Positions 25,716 through 33,496 of a stretch of DNA of 53,498 bases are shown here, piece after piece. Origin of the DNA: an uncultured Bacteroidales bacterium. Its GTDB lineage: Bacteria > Bacteroidota > Bacteroidia > Bacteroidales > Bacteroidaceae. The stretch's first letter is position 1, and every line of letters begins with the position of its first letter. The notes under the pieces are model-generated. The model worked only from the letters and a program-made list of their open reading frames with translations. It made no database searches and had not been told where the DNA came from. The stretch lies in assembly GCA_937906165.1 (NCBI GenBank), contig CALCYA010000131.1:1-53498 (forward strand). Direction: 5' to 3'. Position numbers and translations under genes: made by a program.

Positions 25716-26690
25716 ATGTACAATTGGGAAGAAGTCAGAGATTTAGTAAACAAGTTCATCGACGAACTTCAGTTTGAACGCGAACCGCGCGAATTGTACG
25801 CGCCCATAAGATACACTATTGAACAGAGCGGCAAGCGAGTACGCCCGGTCCTGTTCCTTATGGCCTATAATATGTATAAGGAGTCTCTTGACGGGGCTTT
25901 CTATCCGGCTGTAGCTGTCGAGACTTATCATAACTACACTCTCATCCACGATGATGTGATGGATCGTGCATCGATACGTCGCGGCAAACCTACCGTTTGT
26001 GCAAAGTGGGGCGATACGGCTGCAATCCTCTCGGGTGATACGATGCTGGTGCTGGCATATGAGTTCCTTTCTCACGTACCTGCCGACAAGTTGCCCGCGA
26101 TGCTCTCACTCTTTACTGAGACTGCAAAGGAAATCGGTGACGGCCAGCAGTATGACCTGGGCTTCGAGACACGCGATGATGTCAAGGAAGAGGAGTATAT
26201 GGAGATGATACGTCTGAAGACCTCTGTCTTGCTTGCAGCAGCATTGAAGCTCGGTGGAATCCTTGCAGATGCTCCGGCCGAGGACCTCGAGAACCTCTAT
26301 GCCTACGGCGAGAGGATGGGTCTTGCCTTCCAGTTGCAGGATGACCTTCTTGACGTGTATGCCGACCAGTCGCTGTTCGGCAAGAAGATTGGCGGTGATA
26401 TCTGCTGCAACAAAAAGACATTCCTCCTGATTACAGCCATGAATCTTGCTTCTGCCGGGCAGTTGGCGACAATGAAGGAGTGGATGGAGAAGAGCGAGTT
26501 CGATGCCGATGCCAAGATTGCGTACTTTACGAATCTTTATAATGAGTTGGGTGTGAGGGAGATCTGCGAACGACGTATACAGGCTCTTTTTGACGAGTGT
26601 GACAGATATATGGAGAAACTCTCTGTCGCTCCCGAGAAGAAAATATATCTCAAGGAGTTTGCCGACTCTCTGTTGAACAGAAATCTTTAA
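25716..26690 (+). CDS. Polyprenyl diphosphate synthase (short- to medium-chain trans-prenyl transferase)
   Basis: 324 residues. First aspartate-rich motif D-D-V-M-D (79-83) in L-I-H-D-D-V-M-D-R-A-S-I-R-R-G-K-P, second D-D-L-L-D (209-213), and G-K-R-V-R-P (39-44) for the pyrophosphate site, all intact. It condenses IPP with allylic diphosphates to give precursors of menaquinone or undecaprenyl chains; the exact product length cannot be read with certainty, although Tyr74 close ahead of the first motif favours a shorter product. It is 30 bp after a terminator and 6 bp before the next gene, heading a run of closely spaced genes to 31406. Confidence 0.93.
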   Translation: MYNWEEVRDLVNKFIDELQFEREPRELYAPIRYTIEQSGKRVRPVLFLMAYNMYKESLDGAFYPAVAVETYHNYTLIHDDVMDRASIRRGKPTVCAKWGDTAAILSGDTMLVLAYEFLSHVPADKLPAMLSLFTETAKEIGDGQQYDLGFETRDDVKEEEYMEMIRLKTSVLLAAALKLGGILADAPAEDLENLYAYGERMGLAFQLQDDLLDVYADQSLFGKKIGGDICCNKKTFLLITAMNLASAGQLATMKEWMEKSEFDADAKIAYFTNLYNELGVREICERRIQALFDECDRYMEKLSVAPEKKIYLKEFADSLLNRNL

Positions 26691-26695
26691 TTGCC

Positions 26696-27412
26696 GTGCC
26701 TTATCGCCGATTGCCAAAGACTGACCAGGCTCGAATAAGGGCTCTGCAGAGCGCCGTAGAGAGCAGTGTTGAGAATGGGGTATTTACGAATGTCCTCACT
26801 CACAACACCTATCATCGCGCAAAGGACTTCCTGCAGAGGTTCTCGGCCGAGGTGGAGGTGTACAAACGCTGTGTCAAGGAGCAGGCATCCAAACGCGGGA
26901 ATACTGAATATGAAGCCGCATTAAAGAAGGCCCGTATGTATGTATCGCACTTTATCCAGGTACTCAGTATGTGTATAATGCGTGGCGAGGTAGCCCGCAG
27001 CAAACGCTCTTATTATGGTTTGCCTGAGAATGAGGATACCGTGCCGAATCTCTTTTCCGAGTCTTCGGTGCTCGAGTGGGGGCAGAAGGTGATGGAAGGT
27101 GAACGTCGTAGGCAAGGCGAGGGAGGTGTACCAATCTATAACCCGACAATGGGGCGTGTGTCGGTGGTGTTCGATATGTTCAAGGAGAAATATGACCGTC
27201 AGCAGGCATTGCAACAGCGCACGGCCGAGGCTTTGCAGAATATATCGGATATGCGCTTCGAGGCCGATGAGATAATCTTTGAGGCGTGGGCGGAGATTGA
27301 GAAGGCATTCTCTTCTTTCCAGGGTGAGGCCAGATTGCGCAAGTGTGCGCAGTACGGAGTTATATACTATGACCGTCCCGACCGTAAACGTAAAAAAGAG
27401 CAAGGGAAATGA
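26696..27412 (+). CDS. Conserved protein of unknown function
   Basis: 238 residues, mostly helical and charged, without a signal peptide or membrane segment. I recall homologues in other Bacteroidales but no assigned function. The start is GTG at 26696, 6 bp after the prenyl synthase stop, giving M-P-Y-R-R-L-P-K-T-D as N-terminus. The C-terminus is Arg/Lys-rich (D-R-P-D-R-K-R-K-K-E-Q). It overlaps tatD by 4 bp (ATGA), a sign of translational coupling. No motif was recognised. Confidence 0.8.
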   Translation: MPYRRLPKTDQARIRALQSAVESSVENGVFTNVLTHNTYHRAKDFLQRFSAEVEVYKRCVKEQASKRGNTEYEAALKKARMYVSHFIQVLSMCIMRGEVARSKRSYYGLPENEDTVPNLFSESSVLEWGQKVMEGERRRQGEGGVPIYNPTMGRVSVVFDMFKEKYDRQQALQQRTAEALQNISDMRFEADEIIFEAWAEIEKAFSSFQGEARLRKCAQYGVIYYDRPDRKRKKEQGK

Positions 27413-28191
27413 TAGAGTTCATAGATACGCATACACATCTTTTTGAACCGGAATTCGCCGAAGACAGGGAAGCGGTTGTGCAGCGTGCAGTAGAGGCGGG
27501 AGTGAAGACTCTCTGTCTGCCTTGCATAACAGAGGCATCATTGTCTCGTATGGAGGAAATGTGTGCCGGTTTCCCGGGGATATGCTATCCCATGATAGGG
27601 TTGCATCCAACAGAACTTGGCGATGACTATCAGGCTGTGCTTGACAGGATGTACAAGGAATTGAAAGGCAATGACAGTTATATTGCAGTGGGTGAGGTGG
27701 GTCTCGACCTCTACTGGGACGTTACCCGAAAGAATGAGCAGCTCGATGCATTCCGTCAGCAGATAGAGTGGGCCGCAGAGACCGGTCTGCCGCTCGCCAT
27801 ACATTCCCGTAATGCTTTTGACGATTTGTATAAAGTGATGGATGATAACCGTTCCAAAGGGCTGACGGGCGTTTTCCATTGTTTCTCAGGTGATGCCGAG
27901 GAAGCACGGAAATTACTCTCCTTTGACGGCTTTTATCTGGGAATAGGCGGTGTGGTTACCTATAGGAAATCCACTTTGCCGTCGGTGCTTGCAGATGTCC
28001 CTCTTGAAAGGGTGGTGCTTGAGACCGATTCGCCCTATCTTGCTCCTGTCCCCCGACGTGGCAAGAGAAACGAAAGCTCCTATATCCCTTTTGTAGCGCA
28101 GAAACTTGCGGAAATATATGGATGCTCTGTTGATGAGGTAGCGGCTGTAACCACTGATAATGCCTGTAGGCTTTTTCCAAAAATAAAGTGA
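27409..28191 (+). CDS. TatD-family metal-dependent hydrolase/DNase
   Basis: 260 residues. Metal-binding D-T-H-T-H-L (6-11), G-E-V-G-L-D (Glu near 91), H-S-R (about 128), H-C-F-S-G (about 153) and E-T-D-S-P-Y (about 207), the full set for a TIM-barrel TatD enzyme. Family members remove 3'-terminal nucleotides from DNA and RNA. It starts inside the preceding gene's stop (ATGA overlap) and is followed after 1 bp by the DAHP synthase gene. Confidence 0.93.
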   Translation: MIEFIDTHTHLFEPEFAEDREAVVQRAVEAGVKTLCLPCITEASLSRMEEMCAGFPGICYPMIGLHPTELGDDYQAVLDRMYKELKGNDSYIAVGEVGLDLYWDVTRKNEQLDAFRQQIEWAAETGLPLAIHSRNAFDDLYKVMDDNRSKGLTGVFHCFSGDAEEARKLLSFDGFYLGIGGVVTYRKSTLPSVLADVPLERVVLETDSPYLAPVPRRGKRNESSYIPFVAQKLAEIYGCSVDEVAAVTTDNACRLFPKIK

Positions 28192-28192
28192 A

Positions 28193-29248
28193 ATGAGAAT
28201 AGATAAGATAGATATTGCAAAGAAACCTTTGCTTATAGCAGGTCCATGTAGTGCAGAGAACGAAGAGCAGGTTATGGCTGTGGCAAGGGCATTGGTCGGA
28301 AAAACCGCTTTCTTCAGGGCCGGCCTCTGGAAACCCCGCACGCGTCCCGGATGTTTTGAGGGCGTTGGTAAAGAGGGACTATTGTGGATGCAGCGTGTGC
28401 GTAACGAACTTTCGCAGCCTGTCGCAACCGAAGTAGCTACAGCCGAGCATGTAGAACTCGCTTTGTCGGCAGGGATAGATATGCTGTGGGTGGGAGCGCG
28501 CACTACTGCCAACCCTTTTGCTGTGCAGGAGATTGCCGATGCGCTCCGTGGCTGCGATGTTCCGGTGTTTGTTAAAAACCCGGTCAATCCCGATCTTGAA
28601 CTTTGGATAGGTGCTCTTGAAAGGCTTAACAATGCCGGGGTAACCCGTTTGGGTGCTATCCATCGCGGTTTTTCGTCTTATGGCGAGAAATATTTCCGCA
28701 ACGCTCCGCAGTGGCAGCTGCCGCTTGAGCTTCGCCGCAGACTGCCTCAGTTGCCCCTTGTGTGTGACCCGAGCCACATCTCGGGCAAACGCGAGCTTAT
28801 AATGTCATTGTCGCAGCAGGCTATGGACCTCAATTTCGATGGTCTGATGATAGAGACACACTGTAATCCTGTGTGCGCGTTGAGCGACTCGCGTCAGCAG
28901 GTTACTCCCGATGAACTTTCTGTAATACTTGACCGCATAGTGCACCGTTCGGCTTCAGCCGACAACGGTGAGTTCCAGAGCTACCGTAACCAGATAGATG
29001 AGATTGACGAAACTCTTATGGGGCTTATTGCCAAACGCATGGAGGTGTCGCGTGAGATCGGGGAACTGAAACGTGATAAAGGGCTTACCGTGTTCCAGCC
29101 TTCGCGCTACGATGAGACGATGAAGCGCTGTGAGGCATACTGTGAGCGTGCGAAACTCGATGCCGAGGCAATGAAGGATATCTTCGAGGCTATCCACTCC
29201 GAGAGCATAAGGCAGCAGCTCCGCATACTCAACGACGATAAACGCTGA
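28193..29248 (+). CDS. Bifunctional DAHP synthase/chorismate mutase
   Basis: 351 residues in two domains. Residues 1-250 are a TIM-barrel DAHP synthase with G-P-C-S-A-E (17-22), a G-L-W-K-P-R-T-R-P substrate loop, V-G-A-R-T-T and D-P-S-H-I-S-G-K-R. Residues 262-351 are an AroQ-type chorismate mutase (Y-R-N-Q-I-D-E-I-D, I-A-K-R-M-E-V-S, I-G-E-L-K-R). The enzyme joins the first step of the shikimate pathway to the first step towards Phe and Tyr; the mutase domain may also mediate feedback control. DAHP synthase fused to an AroQ domain at its C-terminus is a known Bacteroidota arrangement. It is 1 bp after tatD and 3 bp before the ABC binding protein gene. Confidence 0.93.
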   Translation: MRIDKIDIAKKPLLIAGPCSAENEEQVMAVARALVGKTAFFRAGLWKPRTRPGCFEGVGKEGLLWMQRVRNELSQPVATEVATAEHVELALSAGIDMLWVGARTTANPFAVQEIADALRGCDVPVFVKNPVNPDLELWIGALERLNNAGVTRLGAIHRGFSSYGEKYFRNAPQWQLPLELRRRLPQLPLVCDPSHISGKRELIMSLSQQAMDLNFDGLMIETHCNPVCALSDSRQQVTPDELSVILDRIVHRSASADNGEFQSYRNQIDEIDETLMGLIAKRMEVSREIGELKRDKGLTVFQPSRYDETMKRCEAYCERAKLDAEAMKDIFEAIHSESIRQQLRILNDDKR

Positions 29249-29251
29249 TAA

Positions 29252-30406
29252 ATGATGGACGTCTCGTCAAGGATATCCCGTTTGTTTTACATTGCCTGTG
29301 CAGCGCTGGCAATCTTGTTGGTGCTGATGCTCGTTCTTTCAAAGGATGCAGTGCAGGAGGGGGACCTTGTGGGGGAAAAACTCGCGATGCGCCATTCGGC
29401 ACTTCTTGATATTGTCGATTGCGAGGGTTATTCTGCCGTTGAGGTCAAGAATCCCTGGGGCGAAGGGCTCTTGAAGAGATATCTGCTTGTCCCGTCTGAT
29501 TCTGTATTGCCGGAGAACTTGCCCGAAGGTGTTGTGGTGAGGACTCCGCTTGAGAAAGCGCTTGTGTTCTCCGGGGTCCATGTGGCTCTTTTTGAGGAGC
29601 TTGGTGTGGCAGGGAGTGTCGCGGCGGTATGTGATGCCGGGTATGTGTATAGTGAAGAGACTGTGAATGCGTTGTCAAAGGGTGAGGTAATCGATTGCGG
29701 CAGTTCGCTCGATGTCAGTATGGAGCAGGTAGCTGTGGCTTCGCCCGATGCCGCTTTTGTGCTGCCGTACGAGAATGGCGGTTATGGCAAACTTGAGAAG
29801 GTGGATTTTCCGCTTATCGAGTGTGCTGACTATATGGAAATATCGCCGCTTGCATGTGCCGAATGGGTCCGTTTCTATGGCCGTCTGTTGGGTAAGGCTG
29901 CTGTTGCCGATTCCATATACGATGCAGTGTGCGATGAATATGATGTGCTCTGCCGGGTGGCATCGAAGGGTTGGCCTCGTCCAAGGCTGTTGTGCGAGTT
30001 GAGAAGCAGTTCGGCATGGTATGTGCCGGCAGGTGGCAGCACCATGGGACGTATGTATGCCGATGCAGGTGCCGATTATCTGTTCTCGCATTGCAGTGGC
30101 AGCGGCTCAGTCCCGCTATCATTTGAACTTGTGCTTGAGAGGGCGGCTGATGCTGATGTGTGGCTTGTGAAATATAACTCCGAGGTGGACAAGACATACT
30201 CCTCTTTGCTTGATGAATATGAGGGCTATTCGCATTTCAGGCCATTCACAGAGAAGAATATATTTGTGTGCAATACAAGGGAGAAGAGGCTTTTCGAGGA
30301 CAGGACATTCCATCCCGAAAGAATGTTGAAGGAGCTTGTTGCTCTGTTTCATCCGCATCTGTTGCCCGGTTATGAATTGAGATACTATGAGAGAATGCAT
30401 CAATAA
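29252..30406 (+). CDS. Periplasmic-binding protein of a metal-chelate/cobalamin-type ABC importer
   Basis: 384 residues. An N-terminal hydrophobic segment (about 11-30, I-A-C-A-A-L-A-I-L-L-V-L) serves as signal or anchor; A-C-A-A could be a lipobox but is not clear-cut. The body matches the BtuF/FepB-type fold: S-G-V-H-V-A-L-F-E-E-L-G, V-A-V-A-S-P-D-A-A-F-V and a C-terminal lobe with D-A-G-A-D-Y-L, F-E-L-V-L-E-R-A-A-D-A-D. It would bind a siderophore, haem or cobalamin in the periplasm. Its stop overlaps the permease gene by 20 bp. Ligand unknown. Confidence 0.82.
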   Translation: MMDVSSRISRLFYIACAALAILLVLMLVLSKDAVQEGDLVGEKLAMRHSALLDIVDCEGYSAVEVKNPWGEGLLKRYLLVPSDSVLPENLPEGVVVRTPLEKALVFSGVHVALFEELGVAGSVAAVCDAGYVYSEETVNALSKGEVIDCGSSLDVSMEQVAVASPDAAFVLPYENGGYGKLEKVDFPLIECADYMEISPLACAEWVRFYGRLLGKAAVADSIYDAVCDEYDVLCRVASKGWPRPRLLCELRSSSAWYVPAGGSTMGRMYADAGADYLFSHCSGSGSVPLSFELVLERAADADVWLVKYNSEVDKTYSSLLDEYEGYSHFRPFTEKNIFVCNTREKRLFEDRTFHPERMLKELVALFHPHLLPGYELRYYERMHQ

Positions 30407-31406
30407 GAATCTGCTGTTGCTCGTTGCTGGCGTTGTGCTGCTATTCCTGCTCTTTATGCTGAATGTCTTCTGTGGGGCGGTGGATGTGCCGTATGTCGAG
30501 GTCTTCAGGGCGCTTGCTGGTGAGAGTACAAATGAGATGTGGCGTCTCATTGTTGTAGAGACTCGTTTGCCGCAGGCTATTGTGGCGTTGCTTGCCGGAG
30601 CGGCAATCTCGGTGGCCGGTCTGATACTCCAGACCCTTTTCAATAATCCTCTGGCAGGTCCCGAGGTTCTTGGAATAAACAGCGGTGCAGGTCTTGGCGT
30701 GGCTCTTGTGATGCTTCTTTCGCATGGAGCTGTTGTGAGCGGGGCGTTTGGCGGCTTTGTTGCCGTTCTGTTGGGGGCTTTCATTGGCGCGCTGCTTGTG
30801 ATAGCTCTGATACTCTCACTCTCCTCAATGTTGAAGAACAAACTCTATCTGCTCATTGCCGGTGTGTCAATAAGCTATCTCGTTTCTTCCGTTATATCGG
30901 TGTTGAACTATTTTGCAACATCCGAGGGTGTGCACTCGTACATGATTTGGGGTATGGGCAGCTTCGGTGCTGTATCTATGGGACAGATGCTGTGGTTCGC
31001 TCTTCCGTTGCTGCTGTTGCTTGCTGTTGCGCTGTTTATGATGAAACCCATGAATGCGCTACTTCTGGGTGATGACTATGCGGCCAATCTGGGTGTTGAT
31101 GTAATGGGTACAAGAGTGGTTCTGCTGGCTGTTACCGGCCTTCTTACCGCTGTTGTGACTGCGTTCTGCGGTCCTGTGGCATTCATAGGCCTGGCTGTTC
31201 CACATATTGCACGTCTTTCCCTTAAGACGGGCAACCATCGTCTTCTTTTGCCGGCTACAATGGTTGTGGGTGCTTCGGTAGCGCTTTTGTGCAATCTCCT
31301 GACGATGTTGCCTGGCGAGAGCGGGCTGTTGCCGTTGGGTGCAATAACACCGCTTGTGGGTGCTCCGGTTATAATTTATGTCGTGCTCAAGGATTGCCGT
31401 TTGTAA
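30387..31406 (+). CDS. FecCD-family ABC importer permease
   Basis: 339 residues, about ten transmembrane segments. Landmarks of the FecCD/BtuC family are present: R-L-P-Q-A-I-V-A near 58, N-N-P-L-A-G-P-E-V-L-G-I (about 88-98), G-P-V-A-F-I-G-L-A-V-P-H-I-A-R (about 256-270, ATPase-coupling region) and the C-terminal G-A-I-T-P-L-V-G-A-P. It forms the inner-membrane channel for a metal chelate or cobalamin. The matching ATPase gene would be expected next, but the following 278 bp hold only the ilv leader. Confidence 0.92.
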   Translation: MRECINKNLLLLVAGVVLLFLLFMLNVFCGAVDVPYVEVFRALAGESTNEMWRLIVVETRLPQAIVALLAGAAISVAGLILQTLFNNPLAGPEVLGINSGAGLGVALVMLLSHGAVVSGAFGGFVAVLLGAFIGALLVIALILSLSSMLKNKLYLLIAGVSISYLVSSVISVLNYFATSEGVHSYMIWGMGSFGAVSMGQMLWFALPLLLLLAVALFMMKPMNALLLGDDYAANLGVDVMGTRVVLLAVTGLLTAVVTAFCGPVAFIGLAVPHIARLSLKTGNHRLLLPATMVVGASVALLCNLLTMLPGESGLLPLGAITPLVGAPVIIYVVLKDCRL

Positions 31407-31475
31407 TAATTATACAAACTATAGCTGTTCGTGAAATCTTTTTGTTAAATATTTTTGTTGTTTTCGGCTAAAATG

Positions 31476-31507
31476 TTTGTATAAAACGAAAAAAGAGGTT
31501 ACTTTTG
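31476..31507 (+). promoter_or_regulatory. Promoter of the ilv operon
   Basis: TTTG (31476-31479), exactly 20 bp, TACTTTTG (31500-31507): a full match to the Bacteroidota TTTG-N19/20-TAnnTTTG consensus. The start of transcription would be near 31513, about 170 bases before the ilvD ATG, leaving room for the leader. Confidence 0.8.
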
Positions 31508-31547
31508 TCGAATGAAAGCGACTGCTTTTCGTAAATAGGAAACAGGT

Positions 31548-31604
31548 ATGCGCCAGTCAATATTTTTTACCCGAATTAATATTATAACCTCTCTTCTGCG
31601 TTAG
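31548..31604 (+). CDS. Putative Ile/Leu-rich leader peptide of the ilv operon
   Basis: An 18-codon frame, ATG 31548 to TAG 31604. The 18 residues run MRQSIFFTRI then NIITSLLR: four Ile and two Leu, with Ile-Asn-Ile-Ile and Leu-Leu clustered at the end. AGGA at 31537-31540 stands 7 bases before the ATG. The frame lies between the promoter and the terminator at 31639-31662, 35 bases before the terminator stem, the layout of a classical amino-acid attenuator. Ribosome pausing on the Ile and Leu codons when charged tRNA is scarce would be expected to prevent termination. Whether it is translated is not shown by the sequence. Confidence 0.7.
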   Translation: MRQSIFFTRINIITSLLR

Positions 31605-31606
31605 GT

Positions 31607-31650
31607 CGGGTTTGGCTGTGTCTGTTATTCATCAGGTTGCCTTTCTCCCG
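31607..31650 (+). promoter_or_regulatory. Candidate antiterminator pairing
   Basis: CGGGTTTGGC (31607-31616) can pair with 31639-31650 (CGGG with CCCG and GGC with GCC around a mismatched loop), occupying the 5' arm of the terminator stem. A ribosome at the leader stop codon would cover 31607-31616, while one held at the Ile codons (31575-31586) would leave it free. The pairing is short, 7 bp, so it is tentative. Confidence 0.45.
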
Positions 31651-31662
31651 TACGAGAAGGGC
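31639..31662 (+). terminator. Attenuator-type terminator before ilvD
   Basis: A 9-bp stem (31639-31647 with 31654-31662, one G-U pair) with a 6-nt loop, followed by G and TTTTT. It lies only 22 bases before the ilvD ATG and after the promoter, so its job must be conditional termination of the ilv transcript. Confidence 0.85.
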
Positions 31663-31684
31663 GTTTTTGTTAAAAGGAATTCTT

Positions 31685-33487
31685 ATGAAGATAAAGTTGA
31701 GAAGTGCCCAAAGCACCGAAGGACGCCGTATGGCCGGAGCCCGTGCGTTGTGGATTGCCAACGGTATGAAACGTGAAATGTTCGGCAAACCCATTGTGGC
31801 TATTGCGAACTCTTTTACACAACTGGTTCCCGGTCACACCCATCTGCACGAGGCAGGGCAGATTGTCAAGGCTGAGATTGAAAAGCTCGGCTGCTATGCA
31901 GCGGAGTTCAATACCATTGCCATTGATGACGGTATTGCTATGGGTCATGACGGAATGCTCTATTCGTTGCCTTCGCGCGACATCATCGCCGACAGTGTGG
32001 AGTATATGTGTAATGCGCACAAGGTAGATGCCCTTGTCTGTATCTCGAATTGCGACAAGATTACTCCGGGTATGCTCATGGCGGCAATGCGCCTTAATAT
32101 CCCCACTGTCTTTGTTTCCGGTGGCCCTATGGAAAAGGGAACATGGAAAAACGAGAACCTTGACCTTGTAATTGCTATGGTTAAGGCTGCCGATGAGAGT
32201 GTCAGTGATGAGGAACTTGCTGAGATTGAGAAACGTTCTTGCCCGGGATGCGGGTGCTGCTCGGGTATGTTCACTGCCAATTCAATGAACTCGCTCACCG
32301 AGGCTATCGGCTTGTCATTGCCCGGTAACGGAACAATCCTGGCAACTCATACCAACCGTGTTCAGCTTCTCAAGGATGCTGCAAAGGTGATTGTGAAGAA
32401 TGCCATGAAGTATTATGGCGAGGGCGACACATCTGTGCTCCCGCGCAGCATTGCCACACGTGAGGCTTTCCTCAATGCCATGACTCTTGACATCGCAATG
32501 GGTGGCTCAACAAATACAATCCTCCACCTTCTTGCTGTAGCGCAGGAGGCCGGAGTCGAATTCAAGATGGAGGACATCGACAAATTGAGCCGCAAGGTTC
32601 CCTGTCTGTGCAAGCTTGCTCCCAACGGGCAGAAATATGCAGTACAGGATTGTGGCCGTGCAGGCGGTATCATAGGTATCATGGGTGAGCTTGCGAAGGG
32701 TGGTCTGCTCGATACTTCCGTTGTACGTGTAAACGGAGCCACATTGGGCGAGGATATCGCGAAATATTCGGTAACCGGTGATATTGTTGATGATGAGGCA
32801 ATGAGAATATACAGCACCGCGCCGGCCAATGTGTTCTGCAACAGGATGGGCGAGCAGAACTGTACATACGGTTCACTTGATAAAGATCGTGAGAATGGCT
32901 GTATCCGCTCGCTCGATAATGCCTATACAAAGGACGGAGGCCTTGCAATACTCTTCGGAAACATAGCCAAGGACGGTTGTGTGGTAAAGACAGCGGGCGT
33001 GGATGAGAGTATCTGGAAATTCAGCGGCAAGGCAAAAGTGTTCGACTCCCAGGAGGCTGCCGTCGAGGGTATCCTTGGCGGTGCAGTCCAGGCAGGTGAT
33101 GTGGTGGTGATTATCTATGAGGGTCCCAAGGGTGGCCCCGGTATGCAGGAGATGCTTTATCCTACATCCTACATCAAGTCACGTCATCTCGGCAAGGAGT
33201 GTGCGCTCATTACCGACGGCCGTTTCAGCGGAGGAACATCGGGCTTGAGCATCGGACATATCTCGCCCGAGGCTGCAGCCGGTGGCAACATCGGTAAATT
33301 GCGCGACGGTGACATAATTGATATTGATATCCCCGCACGTTCAATCAATGTGAGGCTGAGTGATGAGGAACTCGCGGCACGTGAGATGTTCCCGCTGACA
33401 CGCGACAGGGTTGTCTCAAAGAGCCTCAAGGCGTATGCAAATATGGTAAGTTCTGCCGATAAGGGTGGAGTCAGAATAATAGACTAA
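31685..33487 (+). CDS. ilvD: Dihydroxy-acid dehydratase
   Basis: 600 residues from ATG 31685 (M-K-I-K-L-R-S-A-Q-S-T-E-G-R-R); the frame opens earlier but through the terminator. It aligns by eye with E. coli IlvD throughout: F-T-Q-L-V-P-G-H-T-H-L, S-N-C-D-K-I-T-P-G-M, C-P-G-C-G-C-C-S-G-M-F-T-A-N-S-M-N (iron-sulfur ligands), and G-R-F-S-G-G-T-S-G-L-S-I-G-H near the end. The [4Fe-4S] enzyme dehydrates dihydroxy acids in the third common step of Ile and Val synthesis. First structural gene of ilvD-ilvB-ilvN-ilvC, 9 bp before ilvB. Confidence 0.98.
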   Translation: MKIKLRSAQSTEGRRMAGARALWIANGMKREMFGKPIVAIANSFTQLVPGHTHLHEAGQIVKAEIEKLGCYAAEFNTIAIDDGIAMGHDGMLYSLPSRDIIADSVEYMCNAHKVDALVCISNCDKITPGMLMAAMRLNIPTVFVSGGPMEKGTWKNENLDLVIAMVKAADESVSDEELAEIEKRSCPGCGCCSGMFTANSMNSLTEAIGLSLPGNGTILATHTNRVQLLKDAAKVIVKNAMKYYGEGDTSVLPRSIATREAFLNAMTLDIAMGGSTNTILHLLAVAQEAGVEFKMEDIDKLSRKVPCLCKLAPNGQKYAVQDCGRAGGIIGIMGELAKGGLLDTSVVRVNGATLGEDIAKYSVTGDIVDDEAMRIYSTAPANVFCNRMGEQNCTYGSLDKDRENGCIRSLDNAYTKDGGLAILFGNIAKDGCVVKTAGVDESIWKFSGKAKVFDSQEAAVEGILGGAVQAGDVVVIIYEGPKGGPGMQEMLYPTSYIKSRHLGKECALITDGRFSGGTSGLSIGHISPEAAAGGNIGKLRDGDIIDIDIPARSINVRLSDEELAAREMFPLTRDRVVSKSLKAYANMVSSADKGGVRIID

Positions 33488-33496
33488 GGCTAAACA

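Noticed and set aside
26106..26717. 203-codon open frame antisense to the prenyl synthase
   Set aside because: Antisense shadow; the plus-strand gene has both aspartate-rich motifs.
31512..31538. Eight-codon frame (MKATAFRK) at the predicted ilv transcription start
   Set aside because: It begins at or before the predicted start of the RNA, has no ribosome site and no relevant codons.
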